The position numbers were made by a program, and so were the translations under genes. Below are positions 1 to 9,485 of a stretch of 64,000 nt of DNA, in pieces. The notes below the pieces were generated by a model, which ran no database searches, was not told the origin of the DNA, and saw only the letters and a program-made list of their open reading frames with translations. Position 1 is the first letter of the stretch; each line of letters opens with the position of its first letter. Source of the DNA: an uncultured Odoribacter sp. (lineage in GTDB: Bacteria; Bacteroidota; Bacteroidia; Bacteroidales; Marinifilaceae); assembly GCA_910589025.1 (NCBI GenBank), contig CAJURM010000001.1, forward strand, positions 62,001 through 126,000, given 5' to 3'.

Positions 1-134
1 GAAAATAGATGCAGTTTATTGTTGCTTATTTTTATAATACTTTTTGTGTTTCCGAAGGGAAAACGAATTTAAACAAAACTTAAAACAGCATGTCGGGAGA
101 AAAGCATATATTTGTAGGATTTAAAACTGTGTAT
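1..134. other. Window-edge leader, no gene called
   Basis: The first 134 bases lie upstream of the DUF4835 gene. One plus-strand frame is open from the window edge to about base 37 and another to base 72, so the 3' end of an upstream gene could be here. In related genomes coaBC often sits at this place. The visible residues are too few to identify. The rest is AT-rich leader with no clear promoter of the TAnnTTTG type. Confidence 0.3.
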
Positions 135-1043
135 ATGAAAAGATGGTTATTGGTTTGCTGGGGGTGTTTGGGAACGGCTTTTTCGGTACAGGCGCAGGAG
201 TTGCGTTGTAATATTTCAGTTTCGACTCAGAAGATTCAGGGGACAAACCGGGAGATGTTTACAAACATGCAAAAGGACATGTATGAGTTTGTGAATAACA
301 GGCGTTGGTCTTCCAATGTGTTTTCGTATGACGAAAAGATAGAAGCTAATATTCTGATTACGTTGGATGAACAGAGCGGAGGAGATGAATTTAAGGGAAC
401 GATGCAAGTGAGAGTTAGCCGTCCGGTATATAATTCATCGTATAATTCGGTATTGTTGAATTTTAAGGACAATGATGTCACTTTTAAATACAGGGAGTTT
501 GAAGCGTTGGAGTTTAATGAATCGGGACAGAATTCGGAGTTGGTGAATTTGCTGGCTTTTTATGCTTATATTATTTTGGGAATGGATTACGACAGTTTTT
601 CTTTGATGGGGGGGAATGAGTTTTTCAATAAGGCGGAAAATATTGTAGCTCAGTGTCAGAATGCCAGAGAACCGGGCTGGAAGTCGTTTGAAGGGCGCCG
701 CAACCGCTATTGGCTGATTAATAATTTGCAGGACAGGAGTTATGCTTCGGTAAGGGAGTGTATATACAAATATCATCGTTTGGGATTGGATGCGATGTCG
801 GACAATGTGAATGAAGGACGTCTGGAAGTTGTGTCTGCTTTGGAATTATTGCAAAAGGCGCACCGTAGTAAACCTAATTCCTACATTATGCAGGTGTTTT
901 TTGATGCCAAGTCGGATGAGATTGTGAATATTTTCAAACCGGCTTTTACAGATGAACGCAAACGGGTGTATAACATTGTATCGGAAGTAAATCCGGCGAA
1001 TGTTTCAAAATATTCGGCTTTGCTGGAAAATAAAACGAATTGA
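135..1043 (+). CDS. DUF4835 family exported protein
   Basis: This 302-residue protein belongs to the Bacteroidota family DUF4835, which some annotations call PorD of the type IX secretion system; that role is not visible in the sequence. The start at 135 is preferred over the in-frame ATG at 90 because it opens directly with a signal peptide: MKR, a hydrophobic stretch of about 15 residues, then a signal peptidase I-like site (VQAQ) near residue 21. The mature part is mixed alpha/beta with no recognised catalytic motif and should be periplasmic. It sits 7 bases upstream of recN, an order common in Bacteroidales, so co-transcription is likely. Family membership is from recognition of the overall sequence, not from a search. 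Confidence 0.85.
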   Translation: MKRWLLVCWGCLGTAFSVQAQELRCNISVSTQKIQGTNREMFTNMQKDMYEFVNNRRWSSNVFSYDEKIEANILITLDEQSGGDEFKGTMQVRVSRPVYNSSYNSVLLNFKDNDVTFKYREFEALEFNESGQNSELVNLLAFYAYIILGMDYDSFSLMGGNEFFNKAENIVAQCQNAREPGWKSFEGRRNRYWLINNLQDRSYASVRECIYKYHRLGLDAMSDNVNEGRLEVVSALELLQKAHRSKPNSYIMQVFFDAKSDEIVNIFKPAFTDERKRVYNIVSEVNPANVSKYSALLENKTN

Positions 1044-1050
1044 CAGAATT

Positions 1051-2706
1051 ATGATAGAGAGTATCGGTGTGCGCAATTATGCGCTGATTGATAAAACAGA
1101 TATTGAATTAGAGAAAGGATTTACTGTGATTACCGGAGAGACCGGTGCAGGTAAATCTATTCTTTTGGGAGCTATCGGCCTCACTTTGGGGCAACGGGCG
1201 GATGTATCGGCTTTGTCGGATAAGAGTAAGAAATGTATTGTTGAGATTACGTATCATGTTGGTGGATATGCTTTAAGGGAATGGTTTGAGGAAAATGAAC
1301 TGGATTATTCGGAGGAGGTAATTGTTCGGCGGGAGATTTCGGCAGATGGAAAATCCCGTTGTTTTATTAATGATACGCCGGTCAGTAATAAATTGCTGAA
1401 AGAGTTTGGGGGGTATCTGATAGACATTCATTCACAGCATCAGTCTTTGTTGCTTGGACAACCTGAATATCAAATTAATATGCTGGATGCGTTTTGTGGG
1501 AGCGGGGAATTGTTGTCTGTATACCAAGAGAAGTTTAACCGCAGAAAGCAATGTTTGACGGCATTGAAATCATTGAGAGAGTCTGCCAGGGATGCCGATA
1601 AAGAAAAAGAGTATTTGGGTTTTCAGTTGGCTCAGTTGGAGGAAGCACAGTTAAAGAAGGGAGAGCAGGAAGAGTTGGAGGGTGAATTGGCGGTACTTTC
1701 GCATGCGGAGACGATAAAATCGGTTTTGAGTCGGTTGGTTTTTGACTTGAGGGATGCGGATCAGGCTATTGTTACAGTTTTAAAGAATTCCCGAAATTCC
1801 CTCGCTTCTTTAAAGGAGATGGTAAAAGAGGCAACTGAATATGGAGCCCGTTTGGATTCGGTCATTTTAGAATTGAAAGATTTGGCTGAAGAGTCGGAGC
1901 ATAAAGCGGAGGATGTGGAGTATAATCCCCGACGGATAGAGGCTATAAATGAACGACTGAGTGTGATTTATGATTTAATTTTCAAATACAAAGTAGAAGA
2001 TGTTGAAGGTTTATTGGCGTTGAAGGAGGAGATTGCTCGGAAATTGGAAGGTATACAGGGGTATTCGGATAAGATAGAGGTTTTGGAGAAAGAATTGGCG
2101 GGGCTGGAGAAAGAGATGGACGAATTGTCCGGAAAGATTCATGAATTGAGGGAGCACTCGCGAGAACCGTTGTGTGAATACATGAAGTCTTTGTTGGTGG
2201 AGTTGGGTATTCGCCATCCGGAATTTGTGGTTTCAATGGTTCCTTCCGGAGAATATACTTTTACAGGCAAGGACGAGGTAAAATTTCTCTTTGCCGCCAA
2301 TAAGAACCAGAAACCGGGAGAGATTGCAAAAGTGGCTTCCGGCGGGGAAATATCGCGGGTTATGTTATCTTTAAAATATATTTTGTCTAAGACCAAGCGT
2401 TTGCCCGTGATTGTGTTTGATGAAATTGATACAGGATTGTCGGGAGAAGTGGCTCATCGTATGGCTCAGATGATGCGGGAGATGGCAACCCGGATGCAGG
2501 TCATTAGTATTTCTCATCTGCCTCAGATTGCTTCTGCAGGGAGTTGTCATTTGAAGGTATATAAGGAGGATAATTCCGAGCATACGGTTTCACGCATCAG
2601 AAAGTTAGACGCAGAGGAACGGATAAGAGAGGTGGCCGGGATGATTAGCGGTAGTGAGATTACTGCGGTGGCGGTTGAAGCGGCTCGTAATTTACTGGGG
2701 CAGTAG
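1051..2706 (+). CDS. recN: DNA repair protein RecN
   Basis: RecN is an SMC-like ATPase that acts early in RecA-dependent repair of double-strand breaks. The 551-residue product has an N-terminal Walker A motif GETGAGKS at residues 29-36. A long coiled-coil middle of roughly residues 150-370 is rich in Glu, Lys and Leu. The C-terminal half carries an ABC signature (ASGGEISR) followed by Walker B (VIVFDEIDTG). Length is normal for the family. The start at 1051 is chosen because MIESIGVRNYALI is the conserved family N-terminus; the longer frame back to 1000 would overlap the DUF4835 gene. fabI follows after about 100 bases. Confidence 0.97.
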   Translation: MIESIGVRNYALIDKTDIELEKGFTVITGETGAGKSILLGAIGLTLGQRADVSALSDKSKKCIVEITYHVGGYALREWFEENELDYSEEVIVRREISADGKSRCFINDTPVSNKLLKEFGGYLIDIHSQHQSLLLGQPEYQINMLDAFCGSGELLSVYQEKFNRRKQCLTALKSLRESARDADKEKEYLGFQLAQLEEAQLKKGEQEELEGELAVLSHAETIKSVLSRLVFDLRDADQAIVTVLKNSRNSLASLKEMVKEATEYGARLDSVILELKDLAEESEHKAEDVEYNPRRIEAINERLSVIYDLIFKYKVEDVEGLLALKEEIARKLEGIQGYSDKIEVLEKELAGLEKEMDELSGKIHELREHSREPLCEYMKSLLVELGIRHPEFVVSMVPSGEYTFTGKDEVKFLFAANKNQKPGEIAKVASGGEISRVMLSLKYILSKTKRLPVIVFDEIDTGLSGEVAHRMAQMMREMATRMQVISISHLPQIASAGSCHLKVYKEDNSEHTVSRIRKLDAEERIREVAGMISGSEITAVAVEAARNLLGQ

Positions 2707-2803
2707 GGTGGGTGATTCTCAAGAATTATTTTTCGGGGATGCGGAGTCTGATTTTTTAGTGTATTTTTGCAGCGAAAATGTGTTTAATACTAAAATAGAA
2801 GAA

Positions 2804-3655
2804 ATGGGTTATAATTTATTGAAAGGAAAAAAAGGGATTATTTTCGGAGCGTTGAATGAAATGTCTATTGCCTGGAAGGTAGCGGAGAGATGCCTGGAAG
2901 AAGGGGCAGAGATAGTTTTGACCAATACGCCTTTGTCTATCCGGATGGGCGGCATTCAGGAGTTTGCTGAAAAACACCATATTCCTTTGATTCCGGCGGA
3001 TGCGACCAGTGTGGAAGATTTGACCAATTTATTGCAGGAGTCTATGAAACATTTCGGTGGAAAGGTGGATTTTATTTTGCATTCTATCGGCATGTCTTTA
3101 AATGTGAGAAAGAAACGTTCGTATGATGATTTGGATTATGATTTTTTGCAGAAAACGTTAGATATATCAGCAGTATCTTTTCATAAAGTGTTGCAGTGTG
3201 CCAAGCAGTTGGATGCCATCAATGAGTGGGGGTCTGTGGTTGCTTTGAGTTATGTTGCGGCCCAGCGTACGATGTATGAATATAACGATATGGCTGATGC
3301 CAAGGCCATGCTGGAATCCATTGCACGGAGTTTCGGTTATATTTATGGAAGAGAGAAGAAGGTGAGAATCAATACGATTTCGCAATCTCCGACCATGACT
3401 ACTGCCGGAAGCGGTATCAAGGGATTTGATTCTTTGGTAGACTTTGCCGACCGTATGTCTCCTTTGGGCAATGCTTCGGCTGATGATTGTGCCGATTATT
3501 GTGTGTGTCTGTTTTCCGACTTGACAAGGAAAATTACGATGCAGAATTTGTATCATGACGGAGGATTTTCCAGTATGGGTATGAGTTACAGAGCTATGCA
3601 CCAGTATAATAAGAGTTTTGATGTTGAGAAACCGGAGGTGGCGGAAGGGGAATAG
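2804..3655 (+). CDS. fabI: Enoyl-ACP reductase FabI
   Basis: FabI reduces trans-2-enoyl-ACP with NADH or NADPH in the last step of each cycle of type II fatty acid synthesis. The 283-residue protein has the SDR-type cofactor fold. It shows the FabI catalytic pattern Tyr150, Tyr160 and Lys167 in the spacing known from E. coli (Tyr146, Tyr156, Lys163), plus the segment ISQSPTMTTAG near residues 192-202 that holds the substrate-binding loop. This divergent FabI form is typical of Bacteroidota. The start at 2804 gives the usual family N-terminus; the open frame extends back into recN without support. It probably belongs to the recN transcription unit. This enzyme class is the target of triclosan-like inhibitors. 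Confidence 0.95.
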   Translation: MGYNLLKGKKGIIFGALNEMSIAWKVAERCLEEGAEIVLTNTPLSIRMGGIQEFAEKHHIPLIPADATSVEDLTNLLQESMKHFGGKVDFILHSIGMSLNVRKKRSYDDLDYDFLQKTLDISAVSFHKVLQCAKQLDAINEWGSVVALSYVAAQRTMYEYNDMADAKAMLESIARSFGYIYGREKKVRINTISQSPTMTTAGSGIKGFDSLVDFADRMSPLGNASADDCADYCVCLFSDLTRKITMQNLYHDGGFSSMGMSYRAMHQYNKSFDVEKPEVAEGE

Positions 3656-3698
3656 TATTCCTGGAATTTGTGGGGGATTTATAGCCAGATAATAGGGA

Positions 3699-4268
3699 AT
3701 GTATTTATTTTTTGATACGGAGACAACGGGTTTGCCTAAGCGGTGGAATGCACCCATGACGGAGGTTGATAATTGGCCTCGCTTGGTGCAGTTGGCGTGG
3801 GTTAGTTGTGACGAACAGGGCAACAGATTGGGATGCCGCAGTGCAATTATACGCCCTGAAGGGTTTGTTATTCCTGCGGAAGTTTCAAAGGTGCATGGTA
3901 TAACGAATGCGATGGCTCTGCAAGAGGGGGAAGCGGTTTCGGAAGTGCTTGCTGATTTTGCCGAACAGGTGGATGCAGCCCAAGGGTTGGTAGGGCATAA
4001 TATTGCTTTTGATGAGTGCATTGTCGGGGCTGAGTTTGAACGGTTGCGGATGATGACGTCTCTGTTTCTGAAACCGAAATACTGTACAATGAAGGCCTCT
4101 GTAAACTACTGTAAATTGCCTGGAAAAAAGGGGTTTAAGTCACCCCGGTTGTCAGAACTGCATCAGATTTTGTTCGGAGAGGAGTTTGACAATGCCCATA
4201 ATGCTATGGCCGATGTGGATGCTACTGTAAGGTGTTTTTGGAAATTGAAGGAGCTTAAGGTAATGTAA
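3699..4268 (+). CDS. DEDDh-family 3'-5' exonuclease
   Basis: This 189-residue protein is a DnaQ-like 3'-5' exonuclease. All five residues of the DEDDh active site can be placed: Asp6 and Glu8 in DTET, Asp105 in NIAFDE, His167 in HNAMADVD and Asp172 in the same motif. There is no second domain, so it resembles the free proofreading-type nucleases or oligoribonuclease-like enzymes rather than the exonuclease domain of PolC. It ends one base before dnaB, which suggests a joint role in replication or repair and joint transcription. Whether it is the epsilon subunit of DNA polymerase III cannot be decided here. Confidence 0.88.
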   Translation: MYLFFDTETTGLPKRWNAPMTEVDNWPRLVQLAWVSCDEQGNRLGCRSAIIRPEGFVIPAEVSKVHGITNAMALQEGEAVSEVLADFAEQVDAAQGLVGHNIAFDECIVGAEFERLRMMTSLFLKPKYCTMKASVNYCKLPGKKGFKSPRLSELHQILFGEEFDNAHNAMADVDATVRCFWKLKELKVM

Positions 4269-4269
4269 C

Positions 4270-5826
4270 ATGGCGAAGAAAAGCGATTATAATACAAATA
4301 GGGCTGCTTATAAGGATGTGACGTCTGAGTATGGTAAGATTCCTCCTCAGGCGGTGGATCTGGAGGAGGCTGTCCTGGGGGCTTTGATGCTGGAGAAAGA
4401 TGCTTTTGCTGTAGTTGGTGATTTATTGAAACCGGAGTGTTTTTACAAAGATGCCCATCAGCGTATCTTCCGTGCCATTCACCAGTTGTTTATCAATGAT
4501 GATCCGGTCGATCTGTTGACAGTGAGTGAGAAATTAAAGAGCAGTGGTGAGCTTGAACAGATAGGTGGGTATTATTATTTGTCCCAATTGACCTCCCGTG
4601 TTGCTTCTGCAGCTCATATTGAATTTCACGTAAAAATCATTGTTCAGAAATACATTCAGCGGAAGCTGATCGGGGTGTGTACGGAATTGCAGGAGATGGC
4701 TTATGACGAGGCAACGGATGTGGCTGATCTGGTGGATAAAGCACAGAAGTCTGTCTTTGATATTGCTGATGGGAATATTCGCAAGGATACGATGGAGATT
4801 GCTCCGGTGATAGAAGAAGCTATCCGGGGAATTGAAGCTGCCGGGCAGCGTCCTGATGGTATCAGTGGTATTCCTTCGGGGTATACGGCCTTGGATGAAG
4901 TGACTTCCGGATGGCAAAAATCGGATTTGGTGATTATTGCTGCCCGTCCTGCGATGGGTAAAACGGCTTTTGTGCTCTCTATGGCCCGGAATATGGCGGT
5001 GAGTTTTCAGCAGCCGATAGCTTTATTTTCTTTGGAGATGTCCTCCGTGCAGTTGGTAAATCGTTTGATTGCCAGTGAGACGGGGTTAGGCTCGGAGAAA
5101 ATAAAAAATGGCCGTCTGACAGAGGATGAATGGATTCATTTGCATAGTAAAATCAAGTCTTTGATCAGTGCGCCGATTTATGTGGACGATACGCCTGCGT
5201 TGTCTATTTTTGAGCTGAGGGCCAAGTGTCGGCGGTTGAAGCAAAAATATGATATTAAAGTAGTTATTATCGACTATTTACAGTTGATGACGGCAGGGGC
5301 GGATATGCGGGGAAACCGCGAGCAGGAGGTGAGTTTGATTTCACGTCAGTTGAAGATTATTGCTAAGGAACTGAATATTCCGGTAATTGCTTTGTCCCAG
5401 TTGAACCGTGGGGTGGAGTTGAGAACGGGGGATGCGAAGAAGCCGATGTTGTCCGATTTGCGAGAGTCGGGAGCTATTGAGCAGGATGCTGATATGGTGT
5501 TGTTTATCCACCGTCCGGAGAAGTATGGGATTATGACCGATGCCCAGGGGATGAGCCTGAAAGGAATTGCCGACATCATCATTGCTAAGCATCGTAATGG
5601 TGCGGTGGGAGAGATTCAGTTGCGTTTTATTAGTGAATTGACAAGATTTTGTGATTTGGAGAGTGTGTCTCCGTTTCATTCGGATACCTCTACCGGAGAA
5701 TTGGTTACCCAGACATTTAGTTCCAAACTGAATGATGAACCGGTGCCGGCGTTGGATTCGGGTTTTGATGATTCCGCCCGGATATTTGATACAAAAGCGG
5801 ATTTGAGCAATGGTGCTCCATTTTAA
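4270..5826 (+). CDS. dnaB: Replicative DNA helicase DnaB
   Basis: DnaB is the hexameric helicase that opens the replication fork. The 518-residue product has the N-terminal all-helical domain (roughly residues 25-130, PPQAVDLEEAVLGALM) that contacts primase. The C-terminal RecA-like ATPase follows, with Walker A ARPAMGKT at 225-232, Walker B VVIIDYLQLM, and the conserved LRESGAIEQDAD stretch. No intein interrupts it. It follows the exonuclease gene with a one-base gap. The acidic, disordered-looking C-terminal tail of about 50 residues is common in this phylum. Confidence 0.97.
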   Translation: MAKKSDYNTNRAAYKDVTSEYGKIPPQAVDLEEAVLGALMLEKDAFAVVGDLLKPECFYKDAHQRIFRAIHQLFINDDPVDLLTVSEKLKSSGELEQIGGYYYLSQLTSRVASAAHIEFHVKIIVQKYIQRKLIGVCTELQEMAYDEATDVADLVDKAQKSVFDIADGNIRKDTMEIAPVIEEAIRGIEAAGQRPDGISGIPSGYTALDEVTSGWQKSDLVIIAARPAMGKTAFVLSMARNMAVSFQQPIALFSLEMSSVQLVNRLIASETGLGSEKIKNGRLTEDEWIHLHSKIKSLISAPIYVDDTPALSIFELRAKCRRLKQKYDIKVVIIDYLQLMTAGADMRGNREQEVSLISRQLKIIAKELNIPVIALSQLNRGVELRTGDAKKPMLSDLRESGAIEQDADMVLFIHRPEKYGIMTDAQGMSLKGIADIIIAKHRNGAVGEIQLRFISELTRFCDLESVSPFHSDTSTGELVTQTFSSKLNDEPVPALDSGFDDSARIFDTKADLSNGAPF

Positions 5827-5850
5827 ATTTAAACTAAAGGGAGGGATGTT

Positions 5851-7104
5851 ATGAAAATTTGGTTTTTCTTGCTGTTGTTATTTGGCGGGTCGGTGCTGAA
5901 AGCGAATCATATTTTCATTCCGATGGATGCAACACAGACGAATCACCTGAAAGCATACGGTACGGCTTATCAATCGCTGAAAAATGGCTATGAGATACAA
6001 TGGCTTATCAATTACCGTGGGGGAAGTTTCGTACTTCCTTTTACGGCAGAAGCGCGTACGGAATGCCTGTTGAAAGGCATTACTTTTGAGGTGATTCCGG
6101 ATGCTCGCTTGAATAGTATATTGGCGGAAATTGCTTCGCCGGAAGTGAACGCTGATGCCGTGAAATTGGAGAAAGCACCGAGGATCGCCGTTTATTCTCC
6201 CAAAGAGAAAAAGCCGTGGGATGATGCTGTGACGCTGGCCATGACGTATGCGGAGATTCCATACGATGTTGTGTACGACAGGGAAGTGCTGGACGGGAAG
6301 TTAAAAGAGTATGATTGGCTTCATTTGCATCATGAGGATTTTACGGGACAGTTGGGTAAATTTTATCGTAGTTACCGTCATTTGGATTGGTACAAAGAGG
6401 AGGAACGGGTGAATTTGCAGACTGCAAAAATGTATGGTTATACCAAGATTTCGGAGTTGAAAAAAGCTGTGGTAAGGAAGATACGGGATTATGTGGAGTC
6501 CGGAGGGTTTATGTTTGCGATGTGTTCGGCAACAGATACATACGATATTGCTTTGGCGGCTATGGATGTGGATATTTGTGCTTCGGTTTTTGATGGTGAC
6601 CCTGCTGATCCGGATGCTCAGGCGAAGCTGGATTTTTCAAAGACGTTTGCTTTTCAGGATTTCAAATTGGAGATGAACCCCAATGTGTATGAATATTCGG
6701 ATATAGATGTGACTGATAACCGGAAGATGAGGGAAGGTGACGATTATTTCGTTTTGTTTGAATTTTCGGCGAAATGGGATCCTGTGCCGACGATGCTGTG
6801 TCAGAATCATGAAAATATGATTAAGGGATTTATGGGGCAGACGACAGCTTTCCGGAAAGATCGGATTAAATCGAGTGTACTGGTCATGGGTGAGAACAAG
6901 GTGGCGAATGAAGCCCGTTATATTCATGGAGAATATGGAAAAGGGACGTGGACTTTTTACGGGGGACATGATCCGGAGGATTATCAGCATTTAGTGGGAG
7001 ACCCGGTTACCGAATTAGATCTTCACAAGCAGTCGCCGGGGTATCGTCTGATTCTCAATAATGTGTTATTTCCTGCTGCGAAGAAAAAGCAGCATAAAAC
7101 TTAG
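5851..7104 (+). CDS. Exported GATase-like protein, often mislabelled AsnB
   Basis: This 417-residue protein matches a Bacteroidota family that databases often call asparagine synthetase B. It lacks the N-terminal catalytic Cys2 and the synthetase PP-loop of real AsnB, so that name is not supported. What is visible is a signal peptide in residues 1-18, a Rossmann-like N-terminal half, and Cys225 in a strand-turn-helix setting (GGFMFAMCSATD). A later GGH373DPED segment follows. Together these look like a class I glutamine amidotransferase or ThuA-type fold. Activity is unknown. It lies 24 bases after dnaB and 2 bases before the sulfatase-like gene, so it is probably co-transcribed with the latter. 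Confidence 0.7.
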   Translation: MKIWFFLLLLFGGSVLKANHIFIPMDATQTNHLKAYGTAYQSLKNGYEIQWLINYRGGSFVLPFTAEARTECLLKGITFEVIPDARLNSILAEIASPEVNADAVKLEKAPRIAVYSPKEKKPWDDAVTLAMTYAEIPYDVVYDREVLDGKLKEYDWLHLHHEDFTGQLGKFYRSYRHLDWYKEEERVNLQTAKMYGYTKISELKKAVVRKIRDYVESGGFMFAMCSATDTYDIALAAMDVDICASVFDGDPADPDAQAKLDFSKTFAFQDFKLEMNPNVYEYSDIDVTDNRKMREGDDYFVLFEFSAKWDPVPTMLCQNHENMIKGFMGQTTAFRKDRIKSSVLVMGENKVANEARYIHGEYGKGTWTFYGGHDPEDYQHLVGDPVTELDLHKQSPGYRLILNNVLFPAAKKKQHKT

Positions 7105-7106
7105 TT

Positions 7107-8927
7107 ATGCGTTCAAGGGTTTTGTTTTTACTGAAGTATTATCTGTTCTGGATTCTTGCTTCGGTAATGGCTAAATGTGTTTTTCTGCTTTATCAGGGAA
7201 ATGCTTCTTTAGCTATATCGGATTATTTTCGTATTGTATTTAGTGGGTTGCGGATGGATTTTTCTTTGGGCGGTTATATTCTGCTCTTGTCGTCAGTAAT
7301 TATGGTTTTTTCCCCATTTGTGCGGTACCGGATTCTCCGGCGGGTGTTTTCACTGCTGTCTTTGTTACTTTTGGTAGTGTTTTGGTTTGTTGTGGCAGCG
7401 GATTTGGAACTTTTCCAGAATTGGGGATACCATATGGATGCAACAGTCCTGGAATATATCCGGACGCCGAAGGAAGCATTGGCTTCCACGCCTTCCGGCT
7501 TGTTGTTGTTCTTAATCGGGTTGTGGTTGGCGTTGTCAGCTTGTTTTTATTTGTTGTATCTGCGTTTTGTGGGAAAACAATTGGTTTATGATTGCGGGAC
7601 ATGGTGGGAAGCAGGAGTGTTTCTTCTTATGGGGGGAAGTCTGATTGTGCCTATTCGGGGCGGTTTAAATGTGGCACCGATGAATAATAGTTTTGTTTTC
7701 TTTCATAAGACGAATATGTTTGCTAACCAGGCTGCAATCAATCCGGTATGGAATTTTATGTATGAGGTGGAGCATGCCGGTCGTATGGGAGGAAATTATC
7801 AATATTTGGCAGAGGAGGAAGCCCAGGCAGTGGTGGATAGTTTGTATCATACCGGAGATACTGTTGCCCGATTGTTGAAAACCAATCGTCCGGATATTGT
7901 AGTGCTTCTGTTGGAGAGTTTTACTGCGGATGCCGTTGGTGTATTGGGAGGAAATGAAGAAGCCACACCGCATTTGAACCAGTTGGCCAAAGAAGGGGTA
8001 TTGTTTTCCCGCATTTATGCTACCGGCAACCGTTCGGACCGGGGTGTGGCGGGAGTTATCAGTGCTTATCCCGCCTATCCGAATTATTCTTTGTTGAAAT
8101 ACCCGAACAAGATGGAACGTCGTCCCCGTTTTCCGAAAGAACTGGAAAAGCAGGGGTATCATACCCGTTTTTATTATGCCGGGGATATTAATTTCGGCGG
8201 ATTTCGTGCTTTGACTATGATGAGTTTTCAGGAAGTGGTGACGGAGGATGATTTTTCCGGGAAAGCGAAAGAAACGACGTTTAAGTGGGGGGTCCACGAT
8301 GAGTTTATGTTTGAGCGTTTGTTTGAGGATATGACGAAGGCTTCCCATCCGTTTATGTATATGGCTTTCAATATGAGCAGTCATGAACCGTTTGAAGTTC
8401 CGATGGAAACAAAGATTCCGGGAGAGACAAAAGATAAGCGTTTTTTGAATGCAATTTATTATTCAGACCGTTGTATTGGTGAGTTTGTAGAGAAAGCGAA
8501 AGCTGCCGGTATGTGGGATAATCTGTTATTGGTGCTGGTGGCTGATCATGGAACGATTTCCATCAAGAATCATGCGTATCATGATTCGGCTGCATTTCAC
8601 ATTCCTTTGATTTTAGCCGGAGGGGCTTTGAATGTAAGGGATACGGTGATTACGACGTTAGGGTCTCAGACGGATGTGGCAGCGACACTGCTGGCACAAT
8701 TGGATATTCCTCATTCCCAGTATAAATTCAGTAAAAATCTACTGGCAGAGCAGGTTGTTCCTTTTGCTTTCTACGGCATGACGGGGGCTGCCGGAATGAT
8801 TACTCCCGAAGGTGTGACAGTGATGGACCTGAAGAGTGGAAAAGTCATTTTAGGTGAAGGTTTGGAAGGGAATGAGCATTTATTAAAGGCTTATTTACAG
8901 GTACTCGATAAAGAGATCCGGCAGTAG
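7107..8927 (+). CDS. LtaS-like membrane sulfatase/phosphotransferase
   Basis: This 606-residue inner-membrane protein has about five hydrophobic segments in residues 5-185, followed by a periplasmic alkaline-phosphatase-superfamily domain. The nucleophile is predicted to be Thr273, preceded by metal ligand Glu270 (LLLESFTAD). Further ligands are His426 in MSSHEPF and Asp480-His481 in VADHG. Thr rather than Cys or Ser is the pattern of the lipoteichoic acid synthase family, which moves phosphoglycerol or phosphoethanolamine groups onto surface glycans or lipids. Gram-negative members modify periplasmic or outer-membrane glycans, so the substrate here is open. It starts 2 bases after the GATase-like gene. 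Confidence 0.85.
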   Translation: MRSRVLFLLKYYLFWILASVMAKCVFLLYQGNASLAISDYFRIVFSGLRMDFSLGGYILLLSSVIMVFSPFVRYRILRRVFSLLSLLLLVVFWFVVAADLELFQNWGYHMDATVLEYIRTPKEALASTPSGLLLFLIGLWLALSACFYLLYLRFVGKQLVYDCGTWWEAGVFLLMGGSLIVPIRGGLNVAPMNNSFVFFHKTNMFANQAAINPVWNFMYEVEHAGRMGGNYQYLAEEEAQAVVDSLYHTGDTVARLLKTNRPDIVVLLLESFTADAVGVLGGNEEATPHLNQLAKEGVLFSRIYATGNRSDRGVAGVISAYPAYPNYSLLKYPNKMERRPRFPKELEKQGYHTRFYYAGDINFGGFRALTMMSFQEVVTEDDFSGKAKETTFKWGVHDEFMFERLFEDMTKASHPFMYMAFNMSSHEPFEVPMETKIPGETKDKRFLNAIYYSDRCIGEFVEKAKAAGMWDNLLLVLVADHGTISIKNHAYHDSAAFHIPLILAGGALNVRDTVITTLGSQTDVAATLLAQLDIPHSQYKFSKNLLAEQVVPFAFYGMTGAAGMITPEGVTVMDLKSGKVILGEGLEGNEHLLKAYLQVLDKEIRQ

Positions 8928-8962
8928 GAAGAGCTGGAGGGAAGGAAATTTTGTACAGGGTG

Positions 8963-8992
8963 TTGCAGATTGTTTGAAAATCTGTACTTTTG
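8963..8992 (+). promoter_or_regulatory. Bacteroidota-type promoter of the MarR gene
   Basis: A TTG at 8963-8965, a 19-base spacer and TACTTTTG at 8985-8992 match the Bacteroidota housekeeping promoter (TTG, N19, TAnnTTTG) exactly. It lies 26 bases before the MarR start at 9019, which supports that start over the ATG at 8974. Confidence 0.85.
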
Positions 8993-9018
8993 CAAGTAGT
9001 ATAAAATGCAACATAATC

Positions 9019-9444
9019 ATGAATGATGTCAGAGAATTAGTGAGTTACCTAAGTAAGGCAGAACGGGGATATACGAAAACTTTAAATAAGACTTTTCAGC
9101 GTGCGGGGTATGACCTGAGCCGGGAACAGTATGAATTGCTTCAAGTGCTTTGGGAAGAGGATAATGTCAATCAGCAGACAATTTCCAGAAAGTTGGAGAA
9201 GAACAAATACAATGTAACAAAGTTACTGAATACTTTATGTAAGCGTGGATATGTGCAGCGTAAAATGGGACAGGAAGACAGACGGAACAATTTTGTTGTG
9301 CTGACGGAAAAAGGTCTTGAAGCCCGTAAGGCGCTTACACAATTGGAGGAGCAGGTGCATACCGACCTGACTTTTACCATAGCCCCTCAAGAGGTGAAAT
9401 CCTGTGTGTGGGTTTTGCGTAAGCTAACGGACCTGATGCAGTAA
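9019..9444 (+). CDS. MarR family transcriptional regulator
   Basis: This 141-residue protein has the winged helix-turn-helix layout of the MarR family. An N-terminal dimer helix is followed by a recognition region (NQQTISRKLEKNKYNVTKLL) and a basic wing (RGYVQRKMGQEDRRNN). The pattern DRR after the wing is typical of MarR proteins. It would act as a small dimeric repressor released by a ligand or oxidant, but no ligand can be named. The start at 9019 follows a perfect promoter; the upstream ATG at 8974 lies inside that promoter. The next gene, a secreted SGNH hydrolase, follows after 41 bases and is the most likely co-transcribed partner. Confidence 0.9.
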   Translation: MNDVRELVSYLSKAERGYTKTLNKTFQRAGYDLSREQYELLQVLWEEDNVNQQTISRKLEKNKYNVTKLLNTLCKRGYVQRKMGQEDRRNNFVVLTEKGLEARKALTQLEEQVHTDLTFTIAPQEVKSCVWVLRKLTDLMQ

Positions 9445-9485
9445 AACGGAGTGTCAGGGTTTTTATTTTCACGAATATTCAGATA

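Noticed and set aside
3167..4021. A 284-residue antisense frame across fabI and the exonuclease gene
   Set aside because: It is composition-driven, spans two real genes, and has no start context or domain.
5851..7104. Asparagine synthetase B
   Set aside because: No N-terminal catalytic Cys and no synthetase domain; described instead as GATase-like of unknown function.
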